DNA of 64,000 nucleotides from NCBI GenBank assembly GCA_964007475.1, contig OZ023273.1:59787834-59851833 (forward strand), given 5' to 3'. Positions 21,846 to 35,019 of the stretch are shown in pieces. Position numbers and translations under genes: made by a program. Numbering within the stretch: position 1 is the stretch's first letter; each line of letters starts with the position of its first letter. The notes under the pieces are model-generated. The model did no database searches. It was not told the origin of the DNA and was given only the letters and a program-made list of their open reading frames with translations. The DNA comes from Hybos culiciformis (Eukaryota; Arthropoda; Insecta; Diptera; Hybotidae).

Positions 21846-24800
21846 TCCTTTATTTTTTTTTGTTTTAAAATATAAACGCCTTTTAAGTGGATGTTATTTA
21901 ATGATTCGATATAAAATAATAATTTAAAGTTAAAAATGTTTATGCCTAATGTGATTTTAATAAAACTGACCATAAAATTATTAAGTAATCGTCAATAAAT
22001 ATGATAAAAGTTTATAAATAAGACTATTTTAACATGATTTTTATATGATGTAAATTTTAATCCAAACCTTCGTCTTAACAAATTAAAAAAAAACAATATC
22101 AAACATCAGTTCAGTTAAATAACTTAAATTTAATAATTGATCATTTTGAAGCTCATAACTCGAGATGCATTAATGGAAATGCAGTTCGGAATATTGTTTC
22201 TAACTAAAAATTAATATTAACTTTATACTATTTGAAAATGTATGATTGATAAAATATAACAACAATAAATTAACTGAAAAATATTTTGATGTAGTTTATT
22301 ATGGGTCCCGGAATATGGAATTCTGAATTTTGGAATTCGGTATTTTTCTACATACGTTTAGACGAAAAAATGTTATCACTTTATTAGTTTTTCTTTTTTT
22401 TTTCTTAAAATTAATGCTGATTTCTAATATATGTGTCTTGAGAATAATTTTTTTATCTTACTTCCACAGTTTTTCGACGATGTTTATTAACTAGGAATGC
22501 CTTTTCAATTAATTTTTCACTCAACAAACTCTTAAAGTTTATTTTTAAGATAGGTTTCCTCTTGTTTTGTTCTTTGAATATTCGACGATCAGAGACTTTA
22601 TATAACACCCTGCTGTGCTGTTTATGGTTCAATTTAACTTTCTTCTTTTTAAATTAAATAAAAAAAATATTCAGACAAATTTAAGTAATTAATTGAGAAT
22701 AAATACTTTCATAATACATAATTTTAATCCTCGTCATGCAAGTTCCTTACTATACAACATTTCCAACATATAGGTATAGTTTTTTTTTTTTTTTATTTTC
22801 AGGTTCTTTAAAACAGACAAATATTAATTAAGAGCTGATACCTCATAGGTGGAGATATGATTTAAGTGGCGCACTTTGGAAAGCGCACTTAAATTATGAA
22901 ATTAAATTACTTAGCGTTAGTATTTTAGGATTAAATGAAAGGAAAATATGACTACTTGCTGCATTGGAGTTTTTTTTTTTATGTATGTACTGTTATAATA
23001 TAATATAACATAATTATTTTGTTGCACTAACTATACTTATGAAATTAAGATGTGTACAACATAATTTTAAACATAATTGATTGGATCAATTAAATAAACA
23101 TGTTTTAAATTTAAAATAAATATAAAACCTGTGTTTAATATTTGTTTCGTTTTTTTTTTTTTTCAATATATATGTATATAAATTTTAATATAAAAATTTT
23201 AAAGTTAAGGCACAGCACGAAAATAATATATTGGAGAACTTAGGTTAGTCCAAGTTAATTAAGTATGCCCACGCATAATGTTTATTAATTTTTAATTTTA
23301 TGACGATTTGTTGAACTAAAACGAATTTTTTTTAAAGAGATTATTATATTATTATATTTTTCAAACGTTAATTACAACGTCAAATGTATATTTTTTATAC
23401 TAAAGCTTGGACGTAAATACAAAAAAATATTCTGTGTAAATAAACAGAATTCATATAGCTTTATGTCCACCAAGTTTTTGAAGATTAAGGAAATTTTATT
23501 CAAATTAAAGTTAATGAAAAAATTACGTGATATCGAAGAAATTTTTAAACAGCATTATGCGCATACTTACTTACTATATGCATGCGATTTGAAATCAAGA
23601 GTTTACTACTCTGGAAAAAAGGATTAGTTGACAGTAGTGTTGCTTTAGGAATTAGCTTCGAAGTGATTTATCGCAAGGTTCGTTCCTTTGAAAGATACAT
23701 TAAAATTGGTTTTATATATTAGATGACGCATTTAAAAATTAGTTTTTCTTTACTTTAGTCATTTTACATAAATTAACAGAACCAGGAAATGAATTATTTA
23801 AAAATTGTAAAATACAGAAGCATGGAGGTTAGAACTATGATTCTAGTATTTTTTCGATTATAAGGTTCTATTTTAGACATTCATGGTGACCGGGTAAAAA
23901 TGACTTTAACATTGATTCTTAGGCATTTTGTAGATCTAATTTCAATACATGTGTAGGTATATATGTTATTATACCCCCTGAAGTATGGGACTTATATCAT
24001 ACCTATGTACATTTTAGTATCAAAATTGCATGATTCTCACTTACTGAGTAAGATAAATTCTAATATATTTATTGCATATAATTGCTATTATATATCTATT
24101 ATATTGTGATCTTATGCGTAATAAATAAGAATTAAATAAATATTATAAAATAAATTTAATATATGTGTATTATATATATTAAGAGATTAAACACATGCAA
24201 GCCCAATTATATATATAAAGTGGTGCTATGATTCTGAGAGAGGGTCTAGTTGCATTTCATTAAAAATTGTTATATATAGGTCGTACCATCCATCATCATG
24301 ATGGGAATAGATATTATGCAACGAACTTGATATTTCAAAGGATTACGACAACATCAGAAGGAGAGTTTTATTTTTAAGATTCAACAGAATTTTTTAATTA
24401 AAAACATAAAATTTTGGTATAATTAAACCTCTAAGACACACATTCTTCAACTTATTTTATTTTTTTAAACTTCAGAATGTACTAAATGTTAAATGTAAAG
24501 TCAAAACTTTGTAAACACAAGAAAGGATTCAACTGAACATAACTCGTTGGTAAAATTAAGTTTAAAAAATATTTTCTTGATTTAAGGCTGTTTCGGGATA
24601 GAACTTTCAATTTGGTTTCACAAAGAGTGTAATATATACAGAAAATAAAATTCTTTCTTCTTTTTTTTTCTTGTAAATTAATGAAATTTATGTTAATTTA
24701 AAGAACAGAGAGCTACTAATTTCATACTGTGATAGTTTTTTTTTATATTCTCTTGCCTTAATTTACTTTTATTCTTGCTAACTAATTAAGAAAAATCCGG

Positions 24801-25851
24801 TGCAATGTTCTAATGGCTATGAAATTATATTATGTAAATATTTTTATATAAAAAAAAAGATAAACAATAAACGTGAATGTTTTTGTATTATTTTAAGATT
24901 TTTATCTAGAAAACTATTTAACATAAAAATATCGATTAATTTTGTTTCAATTCTTTTAATCTTTGACAACATTTTTATTGACGGTTTTTTAAATATATTC
25001 AAACGTGAAACAAAATTTATAATTTTTAATATAAAGTTATTTTTTTATTCAAAATAAAAGTTAATGAGTTTCAATTTATTAATTGCCATTCATTATAAAA
25101 TTAATGAAATTTTTAGTGGGAGTTTCATTTTATATTATGTGTGTAAATGTTAACTTACTACAGTGGGGTTCAGAATGAATTACGTATAATGAAGTGGTCA
25201 TATAAATTTCATATTAACATATATACTACATATCAACGTTTATTCGAAAACACATATACAAAATCAATTATAATTTTTTTTAGAATTTTTAAAGTATGCT
25301 TCAACTTGTAAAATTATTAAATTTCCAGCTTTACGACAACAATTATCATCAAAATTTTAAACTAGCGAAAATATGGCAAATCTATTTCGTAACAATTGGC
25401 AGTTTTTTTTTTGAGCCAGAAAGTATGATTTGAAAAAATAAAGCCGATCAGTATAATTTTGAATTCAAGTAGCATAAGATATATTATGTACGTCTTACGA
25501 AAAAAAAAGATTGTGCCCCTCTATTATGCATACATTAAAAACTTTTTATTTTTGTTAAACTCACCGAACCTAATGAAATTTTAATTAATATCACGAAAAA
25601 TGACTATTATTAAATGTTTTTATTATGATCAGATGAAAATTATTGAAATATTGTATTTTATCTTTTATTATATGTTTATTTAAGTTTTTTATTTTTTTTA
25701 TGAAATATAGATTTGCAAAATCATTTATTAAAATTAATTGAAAAATTATCTGAAAAATCTGAAAAACTGTGGGTCAATAGAAAGGTGTGAAAACAGAAAA
25801 AAAAACAAACAATTTTCAATTAAAATCTTTTTGAATTATATATTAATAAAT
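21846..25851. other. Mostly non-coding interval with one candidate exon
   Basis: Only the minus-strand frame at 22462-22653 stands out. A 46-codon plus-strand frame from ATG near 23578 and a 30-codon frame near 23940-24030 were seen but have no supporting splice or homology evidence. Confidence 0.4.
22462..22653 (-). CDS. Candidate internal exon, product not recognised
   Basis: A 64-codon open frame on the minus strand without an ATG, ending at an adequate donor (GAA then GTAAGATA at 22461-22454). The 5' side has an AT-rich AAAAAG that could serve as acceptor but is weak. The predicted peptide is rich in K and R (for example SDRRIFKEQNKRKPILKI) and has none of the poly-F/N/I runs typical of chance frames here. 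Base composition is less AT-biased than the flanks. No family recognised; no neighbouring exon found. Confidence 0.25.
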
Positions 25852-26004
25852 ATGAATGATGTATGTATAAGTATATTTTTAATAATTTTGTTACTGGCCC
25901 AAATCATTCAAACTGGAAATGTAATGGAGCAAACTATATATACCGCTAGTGAAGATTTCTTTTTTTACTTCTTAAATAAACTTATCAAAAGTTGTTTTGA
26001 ATAA
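25852..26004 (+). CDS. Possible small secreted peptide
   Basis: ATG at 25852 opens a 50-residue frame. Residues 5-19 are strongly hydrophobic (CISIFLIILLLAQII) and followed by QTGN, which would fit a signal peptide or a single membrane segment. The remainder is short, with a single Cys near the end. The frame continues upstream without a stop to 25738, but that part is K/N-rich and probably non-coding. A short peptide of this kind can arise by chance in AT-rich DNA. Confidence 0.22.
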   Translation: MNDVCISIFLIILLLAQIIQTGNVMEQTIYTASEDFFFYFLNKLIKSCFE

Positions 26005-27592
26005 GTTTAAAATATTTAAATAATTCAAATAATAGACTTTTATTTTTTGGAAGGATTTTAACGAGGTTAGTAAGTACTCAGAATTTCAATCCAATAATCT
26101 TTCATTAATTTTAAGCATAAAGTATTCTCAAATAATAAATAAGCAATTCACTTTATAAGTTTCCTGTGGTAAATATAAATAATTGCTTTCAGGTCAAATT
26201 CATTTTTCGAATAGAATAGTGTGCTAAAAGAAAGAAAATATGTATAGAAAAAACTCACAAGTGATTCTTGTAGAACTAACTGCATTCGATTCTAGTAGAA
26301 CTACGTATTCGATCATTATAAATAATTTATAATTCAGATTTTTTTCAGATTTGCATAAAAAAGTTAAGATAAGTCACACGGGAAATTGATTAAGCTAAAA
26401 TAACTAGTGATGAAAGCTTTTTGATGAAGTACATGCAATTTTAATTGTAAAAATATTTACGTATAATAAAAATAATTAAATTTGTCAAACTAGATATATG
26501 CACTACGCCAAGGCCATTTTATTTATCTAGCCAATGAATTGTGATAATAGATAAGTGTGCAAATCAAATGAAATATTATTTTAATTTTAATTTATATATT
26601 TCATCAACCAAAAACTATTAGATGCATATCATATTTTTCCAATATCAAAAAATATTTCATTGTATTAATAATTCCATTATTGATTTATTAATTGGAAGTT
26701 AGCTGTAATATTTTTTTGTTATTAAATATATATTATATTTTTAACTGATTTAAAAAAAAATTGATTGAAATTTCAAATTTTTTTATCAAAACAAAAAAAA
26801 AACGGAAAAATATTTAATATTGTTTCAATGAACTTTGGTGGTCCAATAAAAAATATTATTTTCACTCTTTTTTCTAATTTTATCTACTCCGTAGGAAACA
26901 TTAATGCCTTTGTTTTAACAATCCGTTTTTCTTTTTTGCTGATTCATTTAATTAATTCGTGTGGTCCCATATAAATATATGTTAGCCTTAAATAAATAAT
27001 ATTATCCAATAATTATTGTTAAATACTCACATTTACATGCATTTTTAAATATTAATCCAAATTTAATTTAATTTATTTCTTAAGGCTTGATGGTTGATTG
27101 CAATATGCTTCACTTATTTATATGAGTTTGAAACAATATCTTTACGATTTTTGTAAAATTATCAACCGCAACTGTTTATTATTCCATTTGGAACGACCAG
27201 AAGCTAATAAGTGTATTCAATGGATATTATTATGAATCAAAAGTTCTTTCTCTTAAAGGTCTGGAATTTTGTAGTACATAAAACTAATAATACGAATTTG
27301 AAAAGTACAAATCTTTTTTCGTTTTATGTGGAAATATTTTATTTTTAATTTTCGGCTTAATTGGCAACCCTACTAGAACTTGAGAAGTTTTCTTTTTAAT
27401 TGAAGAAACATATAAAAAAATAAAATAAAATAGAGATTTATAAAATCAGGTAGTCGTAACTAATTAAAAAATCCTAATTTTTACAAATATCCTTTCAAAT
27501 GAATAAGATTTCTTCATATTTTTCTTAATTTTTATCTCAATCATAAATTAAAATTGTTAGAATAGTTAATAAAATAATTTTATCTTTTTCAG
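26005..27592. other. Non-coding AT-rich interval
   Basis: No paired-end element and no frame with splice support. The 69-codon frame at 26765-26974 is rich in I, F and N and was not accepted. Confidence 0.4.
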
Positions 27593-27668
27593 TATCGATA
27601 AATCATGCCGTGCAGAAGAAAAATTGCTTAAACGATTGAAAGAAATTTTTTTAGAAAAAGGACTTTAA
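27593..27668 (+). CDS. Candidate terminal exon of an unrecognised gene
   Basis: A strong acceptor (TTTTATCTTTTTCAG) ends at 27592. One frame then encodes IDKSCRAEEKLLKRLKEIFL-EKGL and stops at TAA (27666-27668); AATAAA follows at 27690-27695. The peptide is an amphipathic K/E/L-rich helix of the sort that often ends a protein. A second frame (S-I-N-H-A-V-Q-K-K-N-C) is also open to a stop, so the phase is not certain. No upstream partner exon could be joined with confidence. Confidence 0.35.
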
Positions 27669-27689
27669 AAATGCACAAGTTAATTTATA

Positions 27690-27695
27690 AATAAA
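27690..27695 (+). terminator. Poly(A) signal AATAAA after the candidate terminal exon
   Basis: AATAAA 22 nt after the stop codon of 27593-27668. The hexamer is common by chance in this base composition, so it supports the exon only in combination with the acceptor. Confidence 0.3.
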
Positions 27696-27699
27696 AAAG

Positions 27700-30131
27700 A
27701 AACTTCTACCTGACTGAAATATCTGAAATCAATAATCTTCATTACCTAAATCCAAAGAAAAATATTAAAATTGTCTTTTTGCCTAGGGTGGTAGTATAAT
27801 ACTATATTCTGTCAATGTCATAAAATTCTTGCACCTGATGTGGTTCGTGAGAATATTTTTTACAGGTTAACACAATCGTCCTTTTTTTTATATAATAACA
27901 ATGTAGTATATATAAAATAGTAATTTACCAATAAATCAGAGAAAAACATCCTTTTTTCGTAAACAATACAAAGTTGAATAATTGTCCGTTTAATTTTCAT
28001 TTGTCAATTTTGTTCAAATAAAATCCAATTAATAGTAGAATTCACAAAACTATAATTTTTTTAGTATTATACATGTACAATACATTTACAATATTATCCT
28101 TTTGATCACAAATTATTGAACTACTATATATTATAAAAATTGAAATTCGATCTTTGCTTGATCATTACATTAGGTAAGCATTTGCTATAGTTAAAATATT
28201 TATTTTATCTAAGGCTGTTTAAATATTGAAGTAAAGGTCTTCAAAACAACAGAAGATGCTTTGATTTTGAGTTTGTAGATTCTGTTCTGAAGAATTTGGG
28301 ATTTTTAAATACACAAGAATTGAAAAATGTATACTCTTCATCCACGAAAATTATATATTGATATGTAATACTTATTCTGAAAACTTCTTCTATATAAATG
28401 AATGAATGACAACATTATAAAACTTCTTATTTTATAATTAGTAACTTTTTTCAATTTTTTATATTTCTTAAATTTATCTTTAAAATCAGTTGTGAAATGC
28501 GGTAATCATGAAATAAAAGTAACTTATACTCAATTCCTATTATAAATGTTTGTATTTTTACCAACTTATTTGTAAGTGGCCTAATAGCTCTCATGATGAG
28601 CAGTCATAAAAAGTGTAAATTGATAAATCATTTATGAAAACAAAATATTTACAATTTTCAAAAAAAAAGTTAATAAATAAATAAAATTGTCGGCTCATTT
28701 TAGATCGCAGAAGGTATATTGGGCAGAAAACGCTTATATTCAATATTTAGTTTATTTATTTATTTAATTATAAATTTTAATTTTATTTCTTTGTTTGTTC
28801 TGTTTCTTTTTATGAAGCATTCAAAACTATTAACAAATATTTTCACCAATTTTTTGTAATCAATATTAATTTTAACGTTGTCTTTCATTTTTTTTTTTTT
28901 ATTTTTTTTAAGTCAAATTTTCGAATATTATGTGTTTACGTCTACCTACATTACATATTTACATAAAACAAAAAAAAATTCAAGGTATAGATCAAATAAT
29001 GCTTTCTTCAACCACAATAAAATAATAAAAAAAAATAAAATAGCAAATTGATATTTTTTTTTTTCAATTAAATTTTAGAAGCGGGTAGCGGTGGACGTTT
29101 AATTAAAATAGTCATACTTTATTTATACCACCTATTTTTCTTGGTATGGGCTGCGAGTTTTCTTTTATCGTAATAAGTGTATTTTGTAAGTTAAACATGG
29201 ATGTATATATGTATATATTTGATACTCATCTTTCTTTTGAACAATTTTTATTCATTAAAATTTATTAAAATTAATCTAAATATATAAAACGGATTTGATA
29301 TAAACTTACATATCTAATGAAGCTTATTCGTTTGATTCTATCAGCAAACTTTTATAAAAATACACAATGAATTGTGCACGACCAAATCAAAAGGAATAAA
29401 AAAACTAGAAAAAAAAATTTAAACTGATTTTTCTTTCAATAGTTATAGTTTCCTTTCTTGTTTGGTCCATTCTTTAGTTCAACATCTTATATTAAGCTAA
29501 TACTCATAACATACTCATACATACCACTGACTTAATTAACCTTAATCTAATTAATTTTTGAAATATAATAATTATATTTCATAACATAATTTTATTCAAT
29601 ATCTAATTTCTAGATTTTTTATTTGTTTTGCGGCTTCTTATCCTTGATTGATACAGTCAGTCGCTTGTTGGTTGTATAATTTTGGAAAATCAATCCGATG
29701 TATATTTTATATACATGTGGATATATTTACCGTATACTTAGTTAAATTTTAAAGGTAAAGTATTTAGCGGCATTTCTGTGACTATATCTAATTTTATTGA
29801 TAACGATAACTTAATACATAAATTTTGATTTACTTCATTTCATATTTTCTTTCTTTAACGTTGAATCCTGCTGTGATTATAATTTTTTAAAATATATTTA
29901 AGATATTATCAAAAAATTTATGCTTGAGAAATATTTCTCTCTTAACAATGCGTAATGAAATTAAATTATCATAAAAAGTAAATATTTTGTATCAAAAGAA
30001 TAAATGCGACAACTTTTTGTTGAATATTATATACTGTATAGTTAAATACCTACATACATAGGTTTGAGCATAATGTAAAATCATACTGTCAATTGCCCCA
30101 GGTCTTAAGAATAGCTTTGTTAGATCCGTAG
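27700..30131. other. Non-coding AT-rich interval
   Basis: Nothing supported beyond short A/T runs. Confidence 0.45.
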
Positions 30132-30197
30132 ATGAATGAATCAGAAGATTATGACATACTATGTACTCTATACTATCAAATGATAGCAGCTGTACAG
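30132..30197 (+). CDS. Candidate first coding exon of a small gene
   Basis: ATG directly follows an in-frame TAG and opens 22 codons (MNESEDYDILCTLYYQMIAA-VQ) ending CAG before GTAATGG. Composition is more balanced than in chance frames. The intron would be phase 0 and would join 32712-32813, also open in phase 0, to make a 55-residue protein. A 94-codon frame on the opposite strand (30168-30452) overlaps it and is equally open, so the call is weak. No family recognised. Confidence 0.27.
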
Positions 30198-30892
30198 GTA
30201 ATGGTTATTTTCCATAAGTATGAGAGACTCTTTTTGGTTGTCCACTCGGAGTTTCAAAGCTTGAACAAATTTACAACTAAACAATCTAAATAAATTATTT
30301 TTGTACCGCAGTGGTATGGTTTTGGGGTTTTTAGCACAAATGGTTTTCTTTTTTGTTTGAACAAAAATGAAGTCAAGAGCACTTGTTAATTTTTTTGGTT
30401 TTTTTTTTATGTAAAATTGATGGAACTTATATATAATTTTGTATAGGTGCACCTATAGAGAAAATAACAATTTAAAATTTAATTTTACCAACATTAAATT
30501 TTACTTTTTTTTAATTTATTATTAATTTATTTAGGTACATAAATTATAAAAAAAAAATCTATTATATCAAATTTTTGTGACTTCATTTTTGAAAATTTGT
30601 TATTTTCAGTTAATTTCTGTATCTTTGTTGTTTCAATTTTAATTATTCCTTTAAATAATACTTCTTGTTAATATGTATATTCCTATAATATATTCTTCTT
30701 CACTGTGGGGTTTAATATTATTTTCAATAATGCCTTCGAAAGTAAGAAGAGAGTATGTCTTAGAAGTCAGCTTTTGAAATATTGCATGCCTGAAACTGTG
30801 CAAATATTCTTGACCATATCCTTTTTTTTGTTGGAAAACGGAAACATTACATTTTGGCTCAAAAGGCCTTCAAATGCAATAATAGGTATATT

Positions 30893-32285
30893 GATCAGTT
30901 TCACGTAGGATTTCAGTAAAATCACGGAGAGGTCTTCAAATGTGGTTTTCTTTCAACCCAATCGAAAGTAGCTTAAAAACTATGAGTACGGTGAAATTTT
31001 TGTTTCCCGAAATTCGGTCTCGTTCCGGAGCTACAGCCACTTAAAGTGACAAAAACAGTAATTTTTTGCTCCCATTTCCCAGCTTAATACAAATTCTGAT
31101 TTCATTGGTCTTGGTTTTAAATAAAAGGTTTTGGAAAATTTTAATATGTCTTTTAAGGAATTTACAAACAAACGACTTGAAATTACAAAAAAATGGTTTT
31201 AAAATAAATATTGATAAAAATTTAATTTTAAAAAAGAAATAATAATATTAAAAACAGCTGTTTTTTTTCTAAAGGGACTATAGAATATGTTAACCTTTGA
31301 AAATATGTAAGAAATTTTAATATTTTTCTTTTCATTAATTAAATGAAATTGAATAAGGAAATGTTAATTATTCGCTGTATTAACTTAAAAAATTAACTTT
31401 ACACACAAAAAATAATTATTTTTACATTTTATTTCATAATTATTTCCTTTATTTTATTTTTTATATCGAAAATTGAAATTTTTCGTCTGAAGTAATACTT
31501 ACTACAAAAAAAATTAGAAATATTTAACAGAAAACGTTTCTCGTGGTAATTAGTTACAAGTTGTATAATTATAATGAGTGGAAATTATGAAAAAATTTAA
31601 TTCAGATCTAATAGAACTTATTACTGCTGGTAAAATTTTAAACTTAAGGAGTTGTAGCTCCAAACAGGTAAGTATTAAATTAAATTTGGTTCAGATTATA
31701 TGTACATGTGAACTAGACCTGTGGTTGTTTTCTTATTTTTTTTGAACTCAAGATTGAAAAAATGGACGATATTAATATTACTTATTATTTTAATGTTATT
31801 GTTATTTGTTATTATAATTATTTTTTCAAATTTGTTGCGAATAATTTGTATTTATTAAAATTAATTTCTATCAAGAACTCATAACATACAAAAAAGGAAC
31901 TTATAGTATATAGATTCTAAAAATAAATTTGTTTTGTTTATTTTTTTTTTCAGCAAAATAACAGAAATAAGAAGCTTGAAATTCAGATTAAGGATCAGAA
32001 TCCGGTACAATTAAAAAAATCATGAAAAGACATATTCAAATTTTTCGAGACCTTTTATTTAAAACCAAGACCAGTGAAATCTGATCTGTATTAAGCTGGG
32101 AAATGGGAGCAAAAAATGACTGTTTTTGGCACTTTAAGTGGCTGTAGCTCCGGAACGAGACCGAATTTCGGGAAACAAAAATTTCACCGTACTTATAGTT
32201 TTTAAGCTACTTTCGATTGGGTTGAAAGAAAACCACATTTGAAGACCTCTCCGTGATTTTACTGAAATCCTACGTGAAACTGATC
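30893..32285. mobile_element. 1.39-kb element with ~262-bp terminal inverted repeats
   Basis: Arms 30893-31154 and 32025-32285 are reverse complements with scattered mismatches, beginning GATCAGTTTCACGTAGGA. The flanks duplicate TATT (30889-30892 and 32286-32289). The arms contain CGTTCCGGAGCTACAGCC and a run CCGAAATTCGGTCTCG. The ~870-bp interior is AT-rich without a recognisable transposase, so it is non-autonomous. It lies in what would be the intron between the two candidate exons 30132-30197 and 32712-32813. Confidence 0.85.
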
Positions 32286-32711
32286 TATTTACAAAAATTA
32301 AAACGGAAAAACTGAAATTTCTAAACTAAATAAAGCAGGACACTTAACAAACAGCACTCTTAAAAGAAATTTATTTTACTTTTTAAGAAATATAATTTTT
32401 TGGCTTCAAGGCTGAATCGCTTAAAACTTTTGTTTTACTAAAGATCATTTTTGTAATGAATTTTTCTTACATTCAACATTTTGAATCGGCTTTATATTCT
32501 CGTATAGTAATAAAATGGGGTTGGCCACTTAAATTGAATTAATAATAAATATAATAATACATAAAATATTAATCTTTTACCCTAAAATTCAAGAAAATCA
32601 TACCAAAAATTTATTAAAAACAAAATTTAAATTTCATTAGAACACAAATAAAAAAAGATATATACTAAATTATTGTATAAAGGCTAATAAAATCTGATTT
32701 GTTCTTTTCAG

Positions 32712-32813
32712 ATTTACCTTTTGTATTCTAAAAGGCTTAATTTCCTTTCTGTTATCCTGACTGATGATGAACCAACGCTTTGTCACGTGTCAACTAATCA
32801 ATGTTTAGGTTAA
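32712..32813 (+). CDS. Candidate terminal exon paired with 30132-30197
   Basis: A good acceptor (TTTGTTCTTTTCAG) precedes 33 codons open in phase 0 (start IYLLYSKRLNFLSVIL, end CLG) and a TAA stop; AATAAA motifs follow at 32833 and 32846. Joined to 30132-30197 it gives a 55-residue protein with a hydrophobic centre. No homology recognised. Support comes only from compatible phases and splice sites. Confidence 0.27.
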   Translation: MYLLYSKRLNFLSVILTDDEPTLCHVSTNQCLG

Positions 32814-33262
32814 AAAAAAAAAACTTCAATATAATAAAAATTCTAAATAAAAGCATTGTGCCAGAAAAATGCCATTAATGATTAACGAATAAAAAATTCA
32901 TATAAAATTTTAAATACAAAAAAAAATTATCACCGATTTCGCAAATAGGATTATGAAATGTTTTGAAAAATTTTTGATACAAGTTTTACACAAGTATTAA
33001 AAATAATAGTTATATTATTGTTTATAATTCGTTATTTCGACTATAGACTATACGAAAACAAAAGAAAAATGAAACAAAATTATGAAATCGAAGAAAAATT
33101 GATTTTGATCTTTTCAGAATTACGACACGATTAATAGAATGACTTGCTGAACCAGTTAATAACAATCCTTAAAAGGGATACAAGTTTTTCAATCCATCCA
33201 TAAGAATTGTTTGTAATATTGGAAAAGAAAATATCTAATATGTTTTCATTAAACTAGCTTAA

Positions 33263-33337
33263 GACGGTCGAAGAAATGTCTTTGATGTAGGTAGTCACAT
33301 AGGTTATTTTTATTTTTTGTATAATCAAATTATTTAA
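33263..33337 (+). pseudogene. Short relic with a methyltransferase-like motif
   Basis: A 24-codon open frame includes NVFDVGSHIGYF, which resembles motif I (D-x-G-x-x-x-G-x-x) of class I SAM-dependent methyltransferases. No start, no splice sites and no further motifs were found, and the frame stops at 33335. It could be a decayed gene fragment or chance. Confidence 0.18.
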
Positions 33338-33366
33338 GATGTCGTAACAAGATAAAAAATATACTT

Positions 33367-34319
33367 GGGTAGTTCCACGGAAACAGGCGGAAAACTAAAT
33401 AAAAAATGTAAAAAAAAAAATTATATTTGAGACTTAAATCAGCATTTGTTAGATGCTTCAGATAATTTCGAACTTATTCTCAAAGGGAACACCGCATTTT
33501 CCGAATTTTTCGATTTTTCAAAGAATTTGTACCGAAAAGTCATTCCCGTGTAAGCAAACGAACCACGGGAATGACACCACGGTAATGACAAAAAAGCAGT
33601 TTTTCCTTAATTTATTGGAAAAATTTCGAAATAATTAAAATTTTTAATCAATTAAATTAAAAGAAAAAAACAGAGAAATCTAAATAAAATTTATTAAAAA
33701 ATATTTTTTATTATTTCAATTAAAAAAACACTTACCACGGTAATGACAAAATAGGTGTGAATTATAGAAAATTTTGAAATAACTGTTCACTACCGGTTTA
33801 TTTTACTCGATTTAAATATCACAACTAATAATATCAAGAAAAAATGTATTTACTTAGCCAACTGAAATCGTGATTTTAAATTACATTAATTGTATTTACT
33901 TTTTTTTTCACGTAATTCGCAAAAGGTTTCAAATTCTTACTGACACGGTAACACTAATAAAATAATAGAAAAAACCAATTAGAACTGTACTTTCTCAACT
34001 TTTTTTAAATTTTAGAGAGCCTTTCACCTTTCACGTATTAATTTTTTAATAAAAAAATTTGTGAAGTATTTATTGAACATTAAATAACGAATTTTAGTTT
34101 TGAATACGAAAAATTACTTAGTAACAGCCACGGTAATGACAAAATCAGTCTTTATGCTGAAATTTTTGCTAATAACAGTAAATTTTTACATATTTTTTTT
34201 ATTTGTCCTAAATGGTGATAATTCATATAAATTAATTTAAGATTAAAATTTTTAATATTTATGCAGTTTGCCCAAAAAAGTGTGGTAACATCGAATCGGC
34301 CAGTTTCGTGGAACTACCC
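33367..34319. mobile_element. 953-bp TIR element with ACTT target duplication
   Basis: Left end GGGTAGTTCCACGGAAACAG; right end, reversed, GGGTAGTTCCACGAAACTGG. ACTT is duplicated at 33363-33366 and 34320-34323. Inside, CACGGTAATGACAAAA or close variants recur near 33579, 33735 and 34130, with related CACGGGAATGAC near 33565 and CACGGTAAC near 33944; this looks like a dispersed subterminal binding motif. No coding sequence. Family not recognised. Confidence 0.83.
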
Positions 34320-35019
34320 ACTTATAAAAATTTGTGCTATTTTAAAAATGCGGGATAAGGACATATTTCTTGATACAGACCCAGAGCAAATCTCACATAT
34401 TCTGTGAACAACTGATGATGTGTAAAACATAAACCAGGAATTGTTATTTGACAAAGTGATTACAATTTACGGTCTTAATTAATCAGATTAAATTTTTAGT
34501 ATAATACAAAATCATTTCTTTCTTAAAAACATTTTATTTTTGTGACAGTTTTTAATTCAGATCCCTATAATAATTTGTTATATAGGCATTAGTAAAATAA
34601 AAATTTAGAATTTACTTAATTAGCTAATGTTAGCAATTTTTAATAAAAATCAACAATCTGAAAAATATAATTTTCATAAAAGTCAAAGTACAGTAATCTT
34701 TTATATACGCTTAATTACTTCATAATAGTCTCTTTTTGAATTATGAATGATTCTTATCAGATGTTTTTATTTCATTCTACCCCATTCCAGTATTTTATTT
34801 TATATATAATAATAATGAATGAAAAAACAAATTATCTTTCCAAATAATAAAATTAAGGAATATGGACTGTACATTATAATGCATATAATATCTTTAAATC
34901 ATTATATACATTATGTAGATATGTAGTTACTTTACTTTTTTTATTTCTAGTTTTGAAAATAATTATTGATTGTTCTGAAGAATGTTTCATTGCATACATA
35001 ATTACATATCTTTTAATAA

